From positions 1-9,732 of the forward strand of contig JAGLNY010000064.1 in assembly GCA_023139255.1 (NCBI GenBank): 9,732 nucleotides of DNA, given 5' to 3'. The stretch is from Spirochaetales bacterium (GTDB taxonomy: Bacteria; Spirochaetota; Spirochaetia; JABMQR01). Positions 7,235 through 9,732 of the stretch are shown piece after piece. The notes beneath the pieces were generated by a model. The model was given only the letters and a program-made list of their open reading frames with translations. It was not told where the DNA came from and did no database searches. The first letter of the stretch is position 1. Each line of letters begins with the position of its first letter. The position numbers were made by a program, and so were the translations under genes.

Positions 7235-7254
7235 GATCAAACGTTCGTTTGTTT
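7235..7254. promoter_or_regulatory. TetR-type operator candidate C, upstream of the radical SAM gene
   Basis: GATCAAACGTTCGTTTGTTT, whose inner part CAAACG-TT-CGTTTG (7238-7251) is a perfect inverted repeat with a 2-nt centre. It lies between the dead tetR copy and the radical SAM gene, 17 nt before the ATG. It is 15/20 identical to the palindrome at 7399-7418. Compared with operator B (2404-2419), it carries one additional 4-base AACG unit at the centre. Confidence 0.6.
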
Positions 7255-7277
7255 TCTTAAACAAAAAAAAGCTTGTT

Positions 7278-7388
7278 TCATTTATTACCCAATTAATAGG
7301 ATATTACAGGCACGTTTATATTGACCTTCTTTGATATCTCCCAAATAGAGGTATTCAGAATTTTTGTATCTTTAGCAACAAAAGACAT
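7278..7388 (-). pseudogene. Decayed tetR: N-terminal remnant of a TetR regulator
   Basis: Reading from ATG at 7388, codons 1-36 align with residues 1-51 of the intact TetR (2466-3098). The remnant gives MSFVAKDTKILNTSI then WEISKK, INVPVISY-stop-LGNK-stop, against MYITDKNAKTIILNTSI, REISKK, VNVSMISYYFGSK in the intact gene. Two codons are missing near residue 10, and 13 codons (intact residues 18-30, end of helix 1 and start of helix 2) are deleted in frame. The deletion endpoints fall in similar sequences (ACTTCTATC and ACCTCAATT), as expected for recombination between short direct repeats. TAT has become TAA at 7293-7295, and a second stop follows at 7278-7280. The ribosome site GGAGG has become GGATG. 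The ligand-binding domain is gone. A functional 31-residue peptide is unlikely because the DNA-binding helices are broken. Confidence 0.85.
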
Positions 7389-7398
7389 CAAAACATCC

Positions 7399-7418
7399 AA
7401 TTAAACGATCGATTGATT
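7399..7418. promoter_or_regulatory. TetR-type operator candidate D, at the promoter of the dead tetR
   Basis: AATTAAACGATCGATTGATT is an imperfect palindrome (8 of 10 positions match between half-sites) centred in CGATCG. It occupies the same place relative to the dead tetR start and promoter as operator A does at the intact tetR, but is 4 nt longer at the centre. Confidence 0.5.
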
Positions 7419-7423
7419 AATAA

Positions 7424-7452
7424 ATATTATTCATTTTTTATAAAAAAGTCAA
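7424..7452 (-). promoter_or_regulatory. Surviving promoter of the dead tetR; may now drive the radical SAM gene
   Basis: TTGACT (7447-7452), a 17-nt spacer and TAATAT (7424-7429) on the minus strand. It is as good as the promoter of the intact tetR and aligned with it. With no open reading frame left behind it and no evident terminator before the radical SAM gene, it could supply that gene's transcript with a leader of about 200 nt. Use of this promoter is inferred. Confidence 0.5.
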
Positions 7453-7529
7453 GGCATCGCGTTGCATCGTTGACTCATCGCAAATACTACCCTAGCATAC
7501 AATGTCCAGCTAAAGTGAAATCATTCCCA

Positions 7530-9732
7530 TTAATTAAATAACAGATAGTAGGCCATCTCCAAATTATGATTTATACCGGCCCCAATAATCATTTCTCCAA
7601 GAATCGTATTAATCCCGACTCCCATAGCACCGCCAAATCGAACAGAAATATTATCCCATCCAGGAAAACCGGCATACCCATTCCCAGCACGAAACTGCAC
7701 TATTGTATAGGTGTCCATTCCAATAGCATCTGAGACAAATGGAATACGCTGACGATACCCTCCCCCAACCATTAAAGCATCCGTACAGGCAAGAAATTCA
7801 GGAAGATATCCGGGTATTCCATCCCATCCCCCAATATCAAAACAGTTCCAAGGTGCCACAATTGACCCACGGTATGATCCATACAGAACATCAAAGAAAA
7901 TAGTACCACCTAGTGATACCGGAATAAACTGCTCATGTTCCAGGACTATCTGATGGTACCATGAATCTTGCGTCATAAAGGAGAAAGCTATCTGGTGCTG
8001 ACTTCTTATCCCCTCATAAACAAATCGTGACGGCAAACAGTTGTTCCAGAAAATTTTCGGTATAATTAAAGGGACAATTTCAACATCTGTAACCAGTTCA
8101 GCACCGGGCAATCCACTTCGCAGCCACTGAAAGCTCACAATGGTATCCAATCCAATTTCCAGGAAATTGTTAAACATATATCCCGTATGTTCACCAAATT
8201 CAAGAAACGAGATAATATTATTTTCCTCGCTGGTATTCACAATCCTGGTATAGCTTCTCTCACCACCGCGAAGGTGAGGAGCAAAGAAAATCCCGGATTT
8301 CATAGGCATAAATAATCGTAATGAAGAAGTGAGGGATTCCTCAAGAGTGAGATCAACATAAAGATAAGAGTTGCTTCCGAATAATTCAGTAAATTTCAGT
8401 GAAGTAGTAAATCCAGGATAGACTCCCCATCCAGGCGATTCCCCTGATGTGCTATAGGCTCCATTAAACATAAATCCAGCATTCAAACTGTGCTTTCCCC
8501 GCTGCAGATACACAGGATTCAATTCAAGAGCGTAATAATCCTTATCTAACCCGGAAAACCGGGTTAGTCCGAAACCAATGGACTCATACGAACCCGATGT
8601 AAGAACCTGATTTACCCGGAGTATCAACCGATCCAGCATTTCATCAGAAAGCGGCTGCCCCAAAAGCGGCTCAAACATGCTGATGGGAAATGAAGATGCC
8701 GAACCACCGACCTGTACAACATCAGCTGCGGAACGAACAGGGCGATCAAAGTATTCCCCAATCCTGTCAGGATCCTTGAATTGAAGCGGACGGTAAGTTG
8801 CTATCATCTCGGCAAACTCCTGAATTATCTCACGATTATCCTCCGCGGCAATTTCGCCCCGCTCGATAAACTCTTCATACCGCCAGAAAGCAATCTGTTC
8901 TAACCCTGATAGATCCGGTTTAATAATAATATCCGCATTCGCCTCCTGCATTGCTTCATTAGCATCAATTACAATACTTGCTGTACGAATTATTATATCA
9001 ACTACAGAACTGAAGTCTAAAATTGAATCGGGCTGCACAGAGTCAACATTTATGACAATCACAAAATCTGCACCCATTCCCAAAGCGGCATTAACGGGGA
9101 GGTTGTTCACAATACCGCCATCAATATAATAACGTTCATCTATAGGATAAGGAGAGAACAAACCGGGAATGGACATACTCGCCCGCAGCGCATCAACCAG
9201 CCTGCCACTGTCAAAAATTTTCTCCTTTCCTGTGAGAATATCTGTCGCAACACACCGAAAAGGAGTCGGTAGTTTATTAAAATCCCGTATGTCTGAGACC
9301 CTGATAAGTAATCTTGATAGCTTGTTCAAAATTTGCTGGTCAGGAATAATTCCAAGTGTTTTCCCAATCCCGAAAAAGTCGAAATTAAACGATATCAGCA
9401 TTTTATGATCATCAATAACAGGTCCGGAAAGGTAGGTAAGAAAAGAGTCCGGTGCGATAAATATCTGCAACCAGGCAGTATCTGTAGTTACATTCTCTAT
9501 ATCATTGGGAGAATAACCAGCTGCATACAAACCACCAACCAGCCCACCCATACTGGTACCGGTAATCATATCTATCGGGATACCAGCCTCTTCAATCGCC
9601 CGGAGAACCCCGATATGGGACAATCCGAGAGCTGCCCCGCCCGAGAGAACAATTGCAACCATGGGAATGTCACCCGGACCAGTCGGCTCCCAGTCCTTAA
9701 ATGATCCTGGAACAGTTGCGGGAAGCAGTGAT
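7530..9732 (-). CDS. Patatin-like phospholipase fused to POTRA and outer-membrane beta-barrel (N-terminus off window)
   Basis: The frame is open to the window edge (23 more codons before the ATG at 9662), so the true start and any signal peptide lie outside. Counting from that ATG: the patatin oxyanion-hole glycines GGAALG (8-13), nucleophile S37 in GTSMG, and D181 in DGG complete the Ser-Asp dyad of a serine esterase or phospholipase. Residues about 295-360 resemble a POTRA domain (VVQVGGSAS ... LLGQPLSDEML ... SGSYESIGFGL). From about 365 to the end, alternating beta-strands rich in aromatic residues form a BamA/surface-antigen type barrel, including GGWDGIPGY. This is the layout of PlpD-type autotransported lipases. 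The last residues are YYLLFN, with the aromatic one place before the end. The ATG at 9662 lies only four residues before the first patatin strand motif, which also argues that it is not the start. Confidence 0.88.
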   Translation of the reverse strand, partial: SLLPATVPGSFKDWEPTGPGDIPMVAIVLSGGAALGLSHIGVLRAIEEAGIPIDMITGTSMGGLVGGLYAAGYSPNDIENVTTDTAWLQIFIAPDSFLTYLSGPVIDDHKMLISFNFDFFGIGKTLGIIPDQQILNKLSRLLIRVSDIRDFNKLPTPFRCVATDILTGKEKIFDSGRLVDALRASMSIPGLFSPYPIDERYYIDGGIVNNLPVNAALGMGADFVIVINVDSVQPDSILDFSSVVDIIIRTASIVIDANEAMQEANADIIIKPDLSGLEQIAFWRYEEFIERGEIAAEDNREIIQEFAEMIATYRPLQFKDPDRIGEYFDRPVRSAADVVQVGGSASSFPISMFEPLLGQPLSDEMLDRLILRVNQVLTSGSYESIGFGLTRFSGLDKDYYALELNPVYLQRGKHSLNAGFMFNGAYSTSGESPGWGVYPGFTTSLKFTELFGSNSYLYVDLTLEESLTSSLRLFMPMKSGIFFAPHLRGGERSYTRIVNTSEENNIISFLEFGEHTGYMFNNFLEIGLDTIVSFQWLRSGLPGAELVTDVEIVPLIIPKIFWNNCLPSRFVYEGIRSQHQIAFSFMTQDSWYHQIVLEHEQFIPVSLGGTIFFDVLYGSYRGSIVAPWNCFDIGGWDGIPGYLPEFLACTDALMVGGGYRQRIPFVSDAIGMDTYTIVQFRAGNGYAGFPGWDNISVRFGGAMGVGINTILGEMIIGAGINHNLEMAYYLLFN

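Larger units (their letters stand above)
7221..7529. other. 309-base gap: collapsed second copy of the tetR cassette
   Basis: No intact gene lies here. From the patatin end the gap holds about 35 bases with no recognised feature, a stretch similar to the flank of the intact tetR promoter (GTCAAGG ... AAATACT, 7448-7489, with an insertion containing repeated CATCG words), a tetR promoter, operator D, the tetR remnant, a T8 tract (7263-7270 read on the minus strand), operator C, and the radical SAM ribosome site. The order matches the intact locus at 2380-3175. Confidence 0.75.

Noticed and set aside
5790..7260. Several plus-strand open frames across the radical SAM gene (such as 6090-6398 and 6636-6929)
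   Set aside because: They lie antisense to a well-supported enzyme with all its motifs, and their translations show no recognisable domain.
7455..7482. CATCG words repeated three times near the patatin end
   Set aside because: Irregular spacing and too short to be a tandem array or CRISPR; best seen as a small insertion relative to the other cassette.

Overview
This is an AT-rich, gene-dense bacterial window with seven protein genes (two cut by the window edges) and one decayed gene. No RNA genes, insertion sequences, CRISPR arrays or phage genes are visible. A patatin-type esterase fused to a POTRA/outer-membrane beta-barrel implies a diderm. Together with the CmpB-type membrane protein and the general gene style, this suggests a spirochaete-like or other AT-rich anaerobic diderm. 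That placement is inference; no marker gene fixes the taxon.

Layout. Positions 1-584 (minus) hold most of an ACT-domain protein starting at TTG. It is divergent from nrdR (760-1227, plus), the zinc/ATP-cone repressor of ribonucleotide reductase genes. nrdR converges on a complete fabH (1268-2305, minus), the fatty-acid chain-initiating ketoacyl-ACP synthase III. Upstream of fabH on the same strand is an intact TetR-family regulator (2466-3098). Divergent from tetR is a two-gene plus-strand operon: a CmpB-type membrane protein fused to an HD hydrolase domain (3184-4461), then a TIM-barrel amidohydrolase (4504-5751). A radical SAM protein with extra C-terminal cysteines (5775-7220, minus) converges on that operon. 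Upstream of it lies a 309-base gap, then a patatin/beta-barrel gene (7530 to the window end, minus, N-terminus outside).

The most interesting structure is in the 7221-7529 gap. It is not empty spacer but a collapsed second copy of the tetR locus: a recognisable tetR promoter, a start codon, about 35 codons aligning with the N-terminus of the intact TetR (with a 13-codon in-frame deletion and stop codons), a T8 tract, and then an operator-like palindrome just before the radical SAM gene. The window therefore holds two related cassettes, [operator-tetR-operator-target], one intact (targets fabH and the divergent operon) and one whose regulator has died (target radical SAM gene). Each cassette has two operator-like palindromes, one at the tetR promoter and one before the downstream gene. 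Both palindromes of the intact cassette are 16 nt and both of the dead cassette are 20 nt, the difference being a 4-nt change at the centre. This looks like paired divergence of regulator and operator after duplication.

How the genes may work together: FabH and a patatin-type hydrolase point to lipid metabolism, and TetR regulators beside fatty-acid genes often sense acyl compounds. A lipid or envelope-linked regulon is a reasonable hypothesis, but the substrates of the HD, amidohydrolase and radical SAM proteins cannot be read from the sequence.
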